Of a stretch of DNA of 7,707 nt, positions 1-6,973 are shown piece after piece. The DNA is from Gammaproteobacteria bacterium. GTDB taxonomy: Bacteria > Pseudomonadota > Gammaproteobacteria > Steroidobacterales > Steroidobacteraceae. How positions within the stretch are numbered: position 1 is the first letter of the stretch; every line of letters starts with the position of its first letter. Below the pieces are notes generated by a model, which saw only the letters and a program-made list of their open reading frames with translations, was not told where the DNA came from and ran no database searches. The stretch lies in assembly GCA_019242385.1 (NCBI GenBank), contig JAFAVO010000072.1:1-7707 (forward strand), written 5' to 3'. Position numbers and translations under genes: made by a program.

Positions 1-906
1 GCGCCGGATGGCTGGGCCGAGCTCCAAGCCAATCTGCTCGGGCAGGTGCGGCAGGGGGAAGTGCCCGAGCGGCGACTCGACGATGCCGTGCGGCGAATGC
101 TGCGGGTCAAGCTGCGCGCGCACCTCGACAGCGAGGGTCGCCCTTCCGCCCGGGCCTTCGCTGGCCATTACGAGTTGCTCGGCGCTCCCGACCATCGCGC
201 GGTCGCTCGTCAGGCGGTGCGCGAGTCGCTCGTGCTGCTGAAGAACGGCCACCACCTGCTGCCGCTGTCGCCTCGAGCGCACGTGCTGGTCGCGGGCGAT
301 GCCGCCGACAGCATCGCGCGCCAGAGCGGCGGCTGGACACTCGACTGGCAGGGCACCGAGCCGAACCAGGCTTTTCCGCACGCCGAAACGATCTACGCCG
401 GCATCGCCCACTGCGTGCAGGCGGGCGGCGGCACCGCCACCCTGAGTCCGGAAGGCGCCTTCAGCGAGCGCCCGGATGTGGCCATTGTCGTGTTCGGCGA
501 GCACCCGTATGCCGAATACCAGGGCGATGTGAAGACACTCGAATACAGTCCGGGGGACAAGCACGACCTGGCACTGCTGCGCAGGCTGCGTGCGCAGAGC
601 ATTCCCGTGGTCAGCGTCTTTTTGTCGGGGCGGCCGCTGTGGATCAACCCTGAGCTGAACGCGAGTGACAGTTTCGTCGCCGCGTGGTTGCCGGGTGCGG
701 AAGGCGGCGGAGTCGCCGATGTGTTGTTCCGCACCGTGGACGGAGCGGTACGCTATGACTTTCGAGGCCGCTCATCCTTTTCCTGGCCGCGTTCGCCAGC
801 ACCACCCGCAGTCGGTGGGCGCCCGGGTGAGCCCCCCTTGTTTCCTTATGGTTACGGGCTCCGCTACGAGGACCCCGGGGAGTTGCCGCAGCTCCCCGAG
901 GGTTGA
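1..906 (+). CDS. Glycoside hydrolase family 3 (exo-beta-glucosidase/glucan glucohydrolase type), C-terminal part
   Basis: The reading frame is open from base 1 to a TGA at 904-906, so the gene begins upstream. What is present is the end of the (beta/alpha)8 domain (APDGW..., then RLDDAVRRMLRVK, the usual closing helix of GH3 domain 1), a linker, and the whole alpha/beta sandwich domain 2. Recognisable domain-2 blocks are SGGWTLDWQG (about 328-357), FGEHPYAEYQGD (493-528), VSVFLSGRPLW followed by NPELN (about 610-660), AAWLPGAEGGGVADVLF and the C-terminal FPYGYGLRYED. The GEHPYAE block matches the plant exo-glucanase GEHPYTE region, which carries the family's acid/base glutamate; assignment of the exact residue is inference. 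The nucleophile aspartate (SDW-type motif) and any signal peptide lie upstream of the window. Family role: removal of terminal beta-linked glucose from oligosaccharides, often periplasmic. The exact substrate cannot be told. The gene ends 10 bp from the converging ParB-like gene. Confidence 0.93.
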   Translation, partial: APDGWAELQANLLGQVRQGEVPERRLDDAVRRMLRVKLRAHLDSEGRPSARAFAGHYELLGAPDHRAVARQAVRESLVLLKNGHHLLPLSPRAHVLVAGDAADSIARQSGGWTLDWQGTEPNQAFPHAETIYAGIAHCVQAGGGTATLSPEGAFSERPDVAIVVFGEHPYAEYQGDVKTLEYSPGDKHDLALLRRLRAQSIPVVSVFLSGRPLWINPELNASDSFVAAWLPGAEGGGVADVLFRTVDGAVRYDFRGRSSFSWPRSPAPPAVGGRPGEPPLFPYGYGLRYEDPGELPQLPEG

Positions 907-916
907 GCCCGAGGCG

Positions 917-1930
917 CTATTCGCCCGCTCCCACCGCCACCCATGCGAGGTCGCGGTTGGAGACCGCGGCGGTGTCGAAGCCGCGTGCGGCGGCGGCCAT
1001 GCGCGTCAGCGCCTGGGCGAGGGGCATCGGCGGCGCCGTATCGCCCTTTTTCGCCTTGTGGAAGCGCACCGGATTGATACGGGCCACGACATAATTACGC
1101 AGGTACGGCGACTTGAAGCCGCGTGCCTGCAGCGCGCCGATGATCTTTTTGACCTGCGCATCGATCTGCAGGAGCCGGGCGGCGAAATCCGCCCGCTGCG
1201 CGAGGCTCCCCGTCAGCGCCCGGTCGCTGAAGCGGTCGACCTTCTTGAGGAAGGCGCTGTAGGCGCCGCCGGCAAAGCCCGCTGAGTCCTCATAGACGAT
1301 ACCGAGTGTCAAAAGCTCCGGCGCTTCGAACTCGGCGCTGAAGCTGCTCTCGCGCTCGCTGCCGCGGCGCTCGGCGAGATTGCGGGCCATGCGGATCACC
1401 TCGAGGCTGCGATCCTTGAGGTTGTGAGCTTTCTCGGTGTTGAGTGCGAGGATGCGATAGGCGAGTGACTCGTCTCCCGAGATGAGCGCAGTGATCTGCT
1501 TCAGGCCCAGCACTTTCCCGGCGGCCAGACGATGGCGGCCGTTGGGCGTCCACAGTCCGCCGTCCTCGCCCCGTACCACGATGAGCGGATCGAGGAAGGC
1601 GGCGGTCTCATCGATCTTGGCGGCGAGACGCTTGGCGTGTGTCGGGGAGAGGTCGCGCTGGAACGGTGTGGGTTGCACCGCACCGAGCGGCAGACTCGCC
1701 AGCAACAGCGGCCGCCCGCCGAGGGGCTCGCGGTAGCCGCCGATCGGTGCGCCGCCGGCCTGGCGCACGAGATTCACCAGCTCCGCAAGGTCGGCGCTGT
1801 CGAGCCCGATGGCGACTTCGCCCGCCTCCAGTCCGCGCGCGGCTTTGCCCGGTGCAAGCCGGCCGCGCGTGCGGCGTGTGGCTGGTGCCGCGCGCCTGCG
1901 CGCCGAAGCGCTCTTACTGCGTGTTGCCAT
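917..1930 (-). CDS. Solitary ParB-like nuclease/CTPase-fold domain protein
   Basis: Encodes 337 residues from ATG at 1930 to TAG at 917-919. I chose this start because AAGGGAGA lies about 10 bases upstream. In-frame ATGs at 1993 and 2002 would add 21 or 24 residues but lack a well-spaced ribosome site. The N-terminus is very basic (RRRAAPATRRTRGR, about residues 11-24). The ParB N-terminal fold follows: PTPFQRDLS (about 87-95), the NGRHRLAA block (about 130-137) that matches the GERR-type phosphate-binding motif of ParB/Spo0J, and a long NTEKAHNLKDRS stretch (about 164-175) where canonical ParB has its ENxxR box. The C-terminal half is helical without a helix-turn-helix that I can recognise, and no parA is adjacent. 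It is therefore probably not the chromosome-partition ParB but a stand-alone ParB-domain protein. DNA binding or CTP binding is plausible from the family; the real role is unknown. Confidence 0.85.
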   Translation of the reverse strand: MATRSKSASARRRAAPATRRTRGRLAPGKAARGLEAGEVAIGLDSADLAELVNLVRQAGGAPIGGYREPLGGRPLLLASLPLGAVQPTPFQRDLSPTHAKRLAAKIDETAAFLDPLIVVRGEDGGLWTPNGRHRLAAGKVLGLKQITALISGDESLAYRILALNTEKAHNLKDRSLEVIRMARNLAERRGSERESSFSAEFEAPELLTLGIVYEDSAGFAGGAYSAFLKKVDRFSDRALTGSLAQRADFAARLLQIDAQVKKIIGALQARGFKSPYLRNYVVARINPVRFHKAKKGDTAPPMPLAQALTRMAAAARGFDTAAVSNRDLAWVAVGAGE

Positions 1931-1995
1931 GGGGGTGAAATCTCCCTTGCGGAGCAGTGTGCGAGAATGGCCGATTGCACAGAATGTTGCCATGG
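1922..1995. repeat. Pair of 11-bp direct repeats over two divergent start regions
   Basis: TGTTGCCATGG occurs at 1922-1932 and again, perfectly, at 1985-1995, with an offset of 63 bp. Each copy contains CCATGG, so each provides an ATG on both strands. On the minus strand both ATGs are in the ParB-like frame and read Met-Ala-Thr (starts at 1930 and 1993). On the plus strand both ATGs are in the MATE frame (starts at 1929 and 1992). The repeat may be a small duplication of a start region, a regulator site, or coincidence. Confidence 0.6.
1931..1991. promoter_or_regulatory. Divergent intergenic region of parB-like and MATE genes
   Basis: These 61 bp separate the chosen starts of two divergently transcribed genes, so promoters for both should lie here or within the 5' ends of the genes. 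The minus strand carries AAGGGAGA, a good ribosome site for the ParB-like gene. I could not find a convincing -35/-10 pair with normal spacing on either strand, nor a clear ribosome site for the MATE gene. Confidence 0.4.
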
Positions 1996-3425
1996 ACTCC
2001 ATTACGCGTCTTGCTTCCGCTGCCGGGCAGTTGCCGGCGCAGCGCCTGGATGAGAGCGGCCGCGCGCATGTGGATCAGCGCGCGGTGCTGGCGCTCGCCC
2101 TGCCGCTCATGGCGAACAGTGCGGTGCAGATCGTCCTCAACCTCACGGACATGTGGTTCATGGGCCGCATTTCCACGCGTGCGCTGGCGGCGGTCGGTGC
2201 GGTGCAATGGCTGGTCATCGTCGTGGTGCTGGTGCTCGGCGGCGCGGGCACTGCGGTGCAGACGCTGGTCGCGCAGGCCTACGGCGCGGGCCGCTACCGC
2301 CGCGCGGCGCAGGCGGTATGGACCTCGATGTGGGCGATGGGGTGTGCGGCGCCGCTCTTCGTCCTGATCGGGGCGGCGCGGCACCTGGTGCTCGCGCCCT
2401 TTGGGTTCGACGCGGACGTGGAGCAGCTGGCCGCTGCCTTCTGGTTCCCGCGCGTCGGCGGAGCCTGCATCGGCGCGGCGGTCTGGGCGATGCTCGGATT
2501 CTTCAACGGCATCGGCCGACCGCGCACCACGCTCCTCATCAGCATCGTGACCACCGCGACGAACGCGGTGCTCAACCAGGAGTTTATCTTTCGCCTCGGC
2601 TTCGGCATCGCCGGCTCCGCGTGGGCGACGAACGTGGCACAGCTCATCGGCCTCGCTTTCGCGCTGACCTTGTTCCTCGGCCGCGGTTACCGCCAGCGGT
2701 ACGGCTCGCACCTCACCTGGCGTCTGCACGGGGCGCGGCTGATGCAGCAGCTGCGCCTCGGGGTGCCCATGGGCCTCTCCCCGGCGGCGGACCTGCTCGG
2801 CTTTGCAATCTTCCAGATGATGCAGACGCGGCTCGGCACTGCCGGCGGGGCCGCGACGCAGATCGTGGTGATCCTGACATCGCTCGCCTACATGCCTGGG
2901 TTCGGCATCGCCTCGGCGGGCACCACACTGGTCGGGCAGTCGATCGGTGCCGGGGCGCGTGACTGGGCACAACGGGTCGGCGAGCGCGTCATCCTGCTCA
3001 CCGCCTGCTACATGGGCGGAATCGGCGTGCTGATCGCACTCGGTGGTCCCTGGGTGCTGCCCTTCTTCACCGGTGCTCACGACGCCGATGCACAGCCGGC
3101 CATCGCCATCGGCATGCAGCTGTTGTGGCTCGCGGCAGGCTATCAGTTCTTCGACGGCCTCAATCTCGGCAGCAGCATGTGCCTGCGCGGCGCGGGCGAC
3201 GTGCGCGTGCCGGCGGCGCTGGTGCTCGCGCTGTCGTTGCTGTTGTTCGTGCCGCTCGCGCACGCCTTGACCTTCGCGCCGGGCCAGGGATGGGTGCGAT
3301 TTCTGCCGCAGCTCGGCTGGGGCGCCTTCGGCGGCTGGATTGCGGTACTCATATATATCATCGTGCTCGGCACCAGCCTGTTCCTGCGCTGGCGCTCACG
3401 CGCCTGGCAACGGATCTACCTGTGA
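1992..3425 (+). CDS. MATE-family multidrug/toxin efflux transporter
   Basis: The product of 477 residues is the normal length for a MATE exporter, an inner-membrane antiporter that expels cationic drugs or metabolites using a sodium or proton gradient. It is strongly hydrophobic and fits twelve membrane segments in two related halves. N-half marks are PLMANSAVQIVLNLTDMWFMG (the L-T-D aspartate near residue 53 sits where MATE proteins keep a conserved acid), VAQAYGAG (93-100) and FNGIGRPRTTLL (171-182). The second half repeats the pattern with VGQSIGAG (314-321) and LRGAGDVRVP (398-407). The frame is open back to 1809, with other possible starts at 1929 (ATG) and 1959 (GTG). I prefer ATG 1992 because the residues after it resemble MATE N-termini and the upstream part is antisense to the ParB-like gene, but no start has a strong ribosome site. 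Substrate unknown. It heads a likely operon with the next two genes. Confidence 0.92.
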   Translation: MDSITRLASAAGQLPAQRLDESGRAHVDQRAVLALALPLMANSAVQIVLNLTDMWFMGRISTRALAAVGAVQWLVIVVVLVLGGAGTAVQTLVAQAYGAGRYRRAAQAVWTSMWAMGCAAPLFVLIGAARHLVLAPFGFDADVEQLAAAFWFPRVGGACIGAAVWAMLGFFNGIGRPRTTLLISIVTTATNAVLNQEFIFRLGFGIAGSAWATNVAQLIGLAFALTLFLGRGYRQRYGSHLTWRLHGARLMQQLRLGVPMGLSPAADLLGFAIFQMMQTRLGTAGGAATQIVVILTSLAYMPGFGIASAGTTLVGQSIGAGARDWAQRVGERVILLTACYMGGIGVLIALGGPWVLPFFTGAHDADAQPAIAIGMQLLWLAAGYQFFDGLNLGSSMCLRGAGDVRVPAALVLALSLLLFVPLAHALTFAPGQGWVRFLPQLGWGAFGGWIAVLIYIIVLGTSLFLRWRSRAWQRIYL

Positions 3426-3456
3426 CCCTCGATGGCCGGCGCGTGCCGCCGTGTTG

Positions 3457-4230
3457 ATGGCACTGAAGAGCCTGTTGCACACGCTGCTGCTGCCGCCGGG
3501 CGGACCGCTGTTGCTGGCGATCGCCGGCGCATGGCTCGTGATGCGCCATGGCGCTGGCCGAGCGCGCCGGACCGGCATCGCACTGCTTTGCATAGGGCTT
3601 GCCTCGCTCTGGCTGCTCGCGACTCCACTCCTCGCCGGGGTGCTGACACGCGCGGCACAGCGCTCCCCGGCGCTCGACCTGAGCCATCCGGTGCAGGCGC
3701 AGGCCATCGTCATCCTCGGCGGCGAAGGCAAGCGTCCGACAGCGCCCGAATATGCCGGTGAGCCGGCGACCGACCAGCGCATGCTCGAACGCGTCACTTA
3801 TGCGGCGTACGTGGCGCGACGCACCGGGTTACCGATCGCGGTCTCCGGCACTCAGGCGGAAGCGTCGGCCATGCGCGCCTCGCTGGCGCGGGATTTCGGC
3901 CTGGTGACGCGCTGGGCGGAGGACCGCTCGCGCGACACCTTCGAGAATGCGGAGTTCAGCGCAGCACTGCTGCGGCCGCTCGGTATCGACCGCATCGTGC
4001 TGGTGACCGATGCCGACCACGAGTGGCGTGCCGTGCAGGAATTCACCAGCGCGGGTTTTACCGTCGTGCCGGCTCCCGTCGGGCTGGACGTGCCGAGTGA
4101 GATCGAGCTGCGCAGCTTCATCCCGAGCCCGAGCGCGTTGCTGCGCTCGAGTGCGGCGCTGTACGAGCTGCTCGGAGATCTGGCGCGGCGCACATTCGCC
4201 GTGCTGCATCTGCGGCGGCACGGGCGCTGA
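3457..4230 (+). CDS. YdcF/ElyC-like DUF218 membrane protein
   Basis: Encodes 257 residues from ATG 3457 to TGA 4228-4230, 31 bases after the MATE gene. Two hydrophobic segments open the protein (about residues 5-29 and 39-63), the arrangement of ElyC-type DUF218 proteins, in which two membrane spans precede a domain facing the periplasm. The DUF218 domain then follows: AIVILGGEG (83-91), a TGLPIAVSG strand (123-131), RSRDTFENAEF (157-167, the typical N/E-rich signature) and IVLVTDADHEWRA (180-192), where many relatives have VT.A.H..RA. ElyC in E. coli is linked to envelope and peptidoglycan-precursor homeostasis, and SanA to envelope barrier function. No biochemical activity is assured for this one. 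No clear ribosome site is seen ahead of the ATG, so translation may be coupled to the upstream gene. The frame is open back to 3340 inside the MATE gene, but that part has no family resemblance. Confidence 0.88.
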   Translation: MALKSLLHTLLLPPGGPLLLAIAGAWLVMRHGAGRARRTGIALLCIGLASLWLLATPLLAGVLTRAAQRSPALDLSHPVQAQAIVILGGEGKRPTAPEYAGEPATDQRMLERVTYAAYVARRTGLPIAVSGTQAEASAMRASLARDFGLVTRWAEDRSRDTFENAEFSAALLRPLGIDRIVLVTDADHEWRAVQEFTSAGFTVVPAPVGLDVPSEIELRSFIPSPSALLRSSAALYELLGDLARRTFAVLHLRRHGR

Positions 4231-4255
4231 GGGCACGCGTCCAGAGGCGGAGCGC

Positions 4256-5146
4256 GTGTTCGATCGCGAACTGACCACGGTGTTCCGCTCGGCCAACCGG
4301 CGCGAGTGCAACGATCGCCTGCTGGTGCTCACCGCGGTCGGCGTCGAGGCCGTCATTACGGTCGAGCCCGCGGAGTATTGCCTGCAGGTGGCACCGGACG
4401 ATGCCGGCTACGCTGCGCGACACCTGCTGCAGTACGAGGCTGAGAACCGGCCGGCACCGCCACCGCCGCCACCGGCGCCGCTCTACGGCTACGCCTGGGT
4501 CGGCTGCGTGGCCTACACCGTGGTGCTGGTAGGCGTCGCCTGGGTGCTCTCGAACGGCCTCGTACGGCTCGACGCCTTCGATCTCGGCGAGCTGCACGCG
4601 GCGCGCGTGCAGGCGGGAGAGTGGTGGCGCGCATGGACCGCACTGACCCTCCACCTGGACGCCCCGCACCTCGTCGCCAATCTCGCCGCCGGAACCTGGT
4701 TCGGTTATCTCGCCGCCCGGCAGATGGGCGGCGGCACCGCCTGGTTGCTGACCGTCACCGCGGCGGCGCTTGCCAATCTGCTCGAGGGGTTGCTCGGCCC
4801 GCCCGAGCATCGTGCGGTCGGCGCCTCAACGGCCGTGTTCGCTGCCCTTGGAGCCATGTCCGCGTACTCCTGGCGGGAGCGTTTCGCACTGCCGCAGCGC
4901 TGGGCACGGCGCTGGGGACCGCTCATCGCCGGCATCATCCTCCTCGGCTGGACGGGCTCCGCAGGCGAGGGCACCGATGTGGATGTGGTCGCGCACCTGG
5001 GGGGCTTCGCGGTCGGCGCGCTGCTCGGCGCGACCGCAGCGCTGCCGTTGTGCCGGCAGGTTCTGCTGCGCGTGCCGCAGTGGCTGCTGGGCGCGATCGC
5101 GCTCGCCTCGATCGCGATCGCGTGGCTGTGCGCACTCGCCAGCTGA
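4256..5146 (+). CDS. Rhomboid-family intramembrane serine protease
   Basis: I chose the GTG start at 4256 because AGAGG lies at 4243-4247, eight bases upstream, and the previous gene ends at 4230; the product is 296 residues. Residues 1-65 form a soluble, presumably cytoplasmic domain, followed by a run of prolines (about 66-75) acting as a hinge, then about six to seven membrane segments. Active-site residues of rhomboids are all recognisable: GEWWRAWTALTLH (121-133), H133, H138 and N142 in the HxxxxHxxxN motif that forms the oxyanion region, Ser191 in VGASTAVFAALG, and His247 in VAHLGGFAVG. Together these predict a Ser191/His247 catalytic dyad cleaving transmembrane segments within the cytoplasmic membrane. 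The serine motif is GAST instead of the textbook GASG. Substrates cannot be deduced; neighbouring membrane proteins and lipoproteins are only guesses. It is the last gene of the MATE-DUF218-rhomboid set, ending 40 bp from a converging gene. Confidence 0.9.
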   Translation: MFDRELTTVFRSANRRECNDRLLVLTAVGVEAVITVEPAEYCLQVAPDDAGYAARHLLQYEAENRPAPPPPPPAPLYGYAWVGCVAYTVVLVGVAWVLSNGLVRLDAFDLGELHAARVQAGEWWRAWTALTLHLDAPHLVANLAAGTWFGYLAARQMGGGTAWLLTVTAAALANLLEGLLGPPEHRAVGASTAVFAALGAMSAYSWRERFALPQRWARRWGPLIAGIILLGWTGSAGEGTDVDVVAHLGGFAVGALLGATAALPLCRQVLLRVPQWLLGAIALASIAIAWLCALAS

Positions 5147-5186
5147 GTGGGTGCGCGCGGTCGAGGCTCGGTACGGCCGGCTGCGG

Positions 5187-6200
5187 CTAGGGTCCTTCCA
5201 CCTGGTAACCGCGCGCGCGCAGGGTGGCGAGCGTACCGTGCTCGCCCAACAGGCGATCCATGGACTGCACCGCGAGCGTCTCGCGGTTGCGCGCCAGGCT
5301 GTCGGTGACCGCGATCAGCCAGTCATCCTGCGCACGTGCGATGAGGTTGCGGACGCGCTCGGAGGTCGAAACTGCCGCGATGCAGGCGGCACGGTCATCG
5401 GCATGCGGTATCTGGCGCAGCGCATCGACATCCCCGAGCGCCCAGGCGCGGGCACGCGCCTGCATGTTGGCAAGGTCGGTCTCCAGCAGCGCCACGACGG
5501 CATCCAGGCACGCGACTTCACCGGCAAGCGGAGTGGCGCTGACATCCTTCAGTACATCGACGGGGTCCTCGATGCGCAGCTTGTCCTGATGGACACGCAC
5601 TCCGTGACGGGCGGCGAGCCGCAGCACCTCCTGCTGAACCTCGTTGTGCAGTGCCAGCCCCGCCGCATCGAACACCTTGGTGAGCAGCTCGCGTGCGGCG
5701 AGCATTGGACGCATCTGCTCGATCTTGGTGTCGTGCGGGGCGTACCGCAGCCGCAGCGCCTCGACACGCGCGTAGAGCGCCGGCGGCAAGGTCGCGCGCA
5801 GCGGCAGACTGTCGGGAGGCTTCTGCAGGTGCCGCCACGCGATGTACACCCGCAGCGCAGTAATGGGGTTCGCACCGATCCCGTAGGAGGGCCAGGCCGG
5901 AACCACCTCCTGAGTCTGCTTCAGCGCTTCCTCCACCGCACCGGGCTGCCAGACCATCTTCTTGGGCAGCGGCGAGATCGTTCCGAGGATCCACAGCGTG
6001 TGCTCACCGCTGCGCACGCTCCACATGCGCGGCCCCTCGTGCCGGCCTTCGACCACGAGCTCGGCCATCGGCTCGGGTGGCCCTGCCCGTGGCTCCTGCG
6101 CGAGCCCGGCCGCGGCCGGCGCGTCGGTTGCAGACCCGAGCAGCGCCGCGGTGAGCGCCATCGATGACAGGCTGATGCTCGAGCGGATGCGGGAGCGCAT
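5187..6200 (-). CDS. Exported TraB/GumN-like protein lacking the GX2H motifs
   Basis: Encodes 337 residues from ATG 6200 to TAG 5187-5189. The N-terminus has basic residues, then a hydrophobic stretch (SSMALTAALLGSA, 12-24) and small residues (APAAAGLA) suiting signal peptidase I, so the protein should reach the periplasm. The TraB/GumN fold is suggested by MWSVRSGEHTLWILGTISPLP (59-79), by long helical middle segments with QMRPMLAARELL (162-173), and by the closing RNRETLAV...LLGEHG..ATLRARGYQV (304-334). Active members (animal Tiki proteases, many bacterial relatives) have two GX2H motifs. Here the first reads GTIS (73-76) and the second position reads QSMD (312-315), so metal-dependent proteolysis looks unlikely. 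The gene follows a lipoprotein gene by 16 bases and is probably co-transcribed with it. No strong ribosome site precedes the ATG; Met14 (6161) is an alternative start but would shorten the signal peptide. Function unknown. Confidence 0.82.
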   Translation of the reverse strand: MRSRIRSSISLSSMALTAALLGSATDAPAAAGLAQEPRAGPPEPMAELVVEGRHEGPRMWSVRSGEHTLWILGTISPLPKKMVWQPGAVEEALKQTQEVVPAWPSYGIGANPITALRVYIAWRHLQKPPDSLPLRATLPPALYARVEALRLRYAPHDTKIEQMRPMLAARELLTKVFDAAGLALHNEVQQEVLRLAARHGVRVHQDKLRIEDPVDVLKDVSATPLAGEVACLDAVVALLETDLANMQARARAWALGDVDALRQIPHADDRAACIAAVSTSERVRNLIARAQDDWLIAVTDSLARNRETLAVQSMDRLLGEHGTLATLRARGYQVEGP

Positions 6201-6216
6201 GATGGAGGCCAGAGGC

Positions 6217-6909
6217 TCAGTCGCTGTTGGGCAAGGGCTGCGGTGCGTCCTCGGCCCGCCGGTAGATCCGCGTCAGGTTCACCGCCGGCAGCTCGGAGGC
6301 GGCGATGTGGAGCCGCATCACCAGCTCCTTGCCATCCGCCGACAGGGTGTACTGCTCGGTCATCAACGGGCCGTTCTGCGGTTTCACCTCGATCAGGTAG
6401 CCGCGGTCTTTCCAGCCCGAGGTCTGGTCTCCCACGCCCCCCTCTGCAGAGACCACGCTGTGCTGACCCGGAATGAAGGTTCGTTTCGAGGTGCCATAGT
6501 CGAGCACAAACTCACCGGGGCCCTGTCGCACCGTGAGGAAGTCCCCGCGGGCGACGGTGTTCTTGATGACGTGTGCCATGGGCGAGCGTTGCAACGGGTC
6601 GAAATGGCTGCCGGGAGCGGGCGGTTGCGCCAGCGCGGGATCGGGGCCGCTCTCCGGGCCCTGCGCCGGCACCTGCTTGCCACCGCGCGTGGTCATGACG
6701 ACCGGCGCCGACTGACGGCCGATGATCTTCATGGCCTGGGCGCGCATCTGCTCGAGAACCTTCTGCGGATCGTCGCTCGCGCCATGATCGAGCCTCCATG
6801 AGCCGGCGAGGTTCACCCCGGGCGGGGCGTCCTCGGCAAGTCGCGGGCCGGTGCACGCAGGCAGCAGAGACACGCACAGCAGCATGAGCGTGGCTCGAAC
6901 GATCGCCAT
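6217..6909 (-). CDS. Putative outer-membrane lipoprotein, function unknown
   Basis: The 230-residue product starts at ATG 6909, with GAGG about ten bases upstream on the minus strand (within GTGAGGATACGACAAT). It has a short hydrophobic signal and a lipobox LPAC ending at Cys19. Residue +2 is Thr rather than Asp, which would favour sorting to the outer membrane under the E. coli rule. After the anchor come NLAGSWRLD (33-41), a helical stretch with KVLEQMRAQAMKIIG (50-64), a proline/glycine-rich linker (about 80-105) and a beta-rich region (about 120-217) with FVLDYG, GYLIEVKPQNGP and EQYTLSADGKELVMRL. The SW.L...S opening and YTLS.DGKEL strand resemble small beta-barrel or lipocalin-like lipoproteins, but I cannot name a family. 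First gene of a two-gene set with the TraB/GumN-like gene, suggesting that both act in the periplasm or envelope. Confidence 0.82.
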   Translation of the reverse strand: MAIVRATLMLLCVSLLPACTGPRLAEDAPPGVNLAGSWRLDHGASDDPQKVLEQMRAQAMKIIGRQSAPVVMTTRGGKQVPAQGPESGPDPALAQPPAPGSHFDPLQRSPMAHVIKNTVARGDFLTVRQGPGEFVLDYGTSKRTFIPGQHSVVSAEGGVGDQTSGWKDRGYLIEVKPQNGPLMTEQYTLSADGKELVMRLHIAASELPAVNLTRIYRRAEDAPQPLPNSD

Positions 6910-6973
6910 ATTGTCGTATCCTCACTGCCCGCCGGATCGGCGCAGCATCGCAGTTCGTCACACCCGCACGCAA
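6910..6973. promoter_or_regulatory. Divergent intergenic region of lipoprotein and CPXCG genes
   Basis: These 64 bp lie between the starts of two divergent genes, so promoters for both directions are expected here. The minus strand holds the ribosome site GAGGAT for the lipoprotein gene. A small perfect inverted repeat, CGCCG-GAT-CGGCG, sits at 6930-6942; in sequence this GC-rich it is weak evidence for an operator. No convincing -35/-10 pair was seen. Confidence 0.35.

Noticed and set aside
1809..1991. In-frame upstream extension of the MATE protein by 61 residues.
   Set aside because: It overlaps the 5' end of the ParB-like gene on the other strand, lacks family similarity and has no ribosome site; ATG 1992 gives the normal family length.
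1914..3263. Long minus-strand reading frame opposite the MATE gene (449 codons).
   Set aside because: The translation is a low-complexity His/Arg/Glu/Ala-rich string with no family signature. It is the expected antisense shadow of a GC-rich gene whose plus strand encodes a clear MATE protein.
4450..4485. CCG/CCA repeat that could be a microsatellite.
   Set aside because: It codes for the proline run in the rhomboid linker with mixed codons and is not a clean tandem repeat.
5092..5125. Clustered CGATCGCG/GCGATCGC octamers.
   Set aside because: They encode an Ala-Ile-Ala-Leu-Ala-Ser-Ile-Ala-Ile-Ala membrane helix at the rhomboid C-terminus; the repeat is explained by codon use.
5147..5186. 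Possible bidirectional terminator between converging genes.
   Set aside because: Only short GC stems (for example GCCG...CGGC) without a T-run on either strand; not enough to call a terminator. The 10-bp gap at 907-916 likewise shows none.
4770..6167. Long plus-strand reading frame (465 codons) across the rhomboid end and opposite the TraB/GumN-like gene.
   Set aside because: It overlaps two well-supported genes in other frames, is rich in Arg/Ser/Cys and has no recognisable domain; high GC suppresses stop codons.
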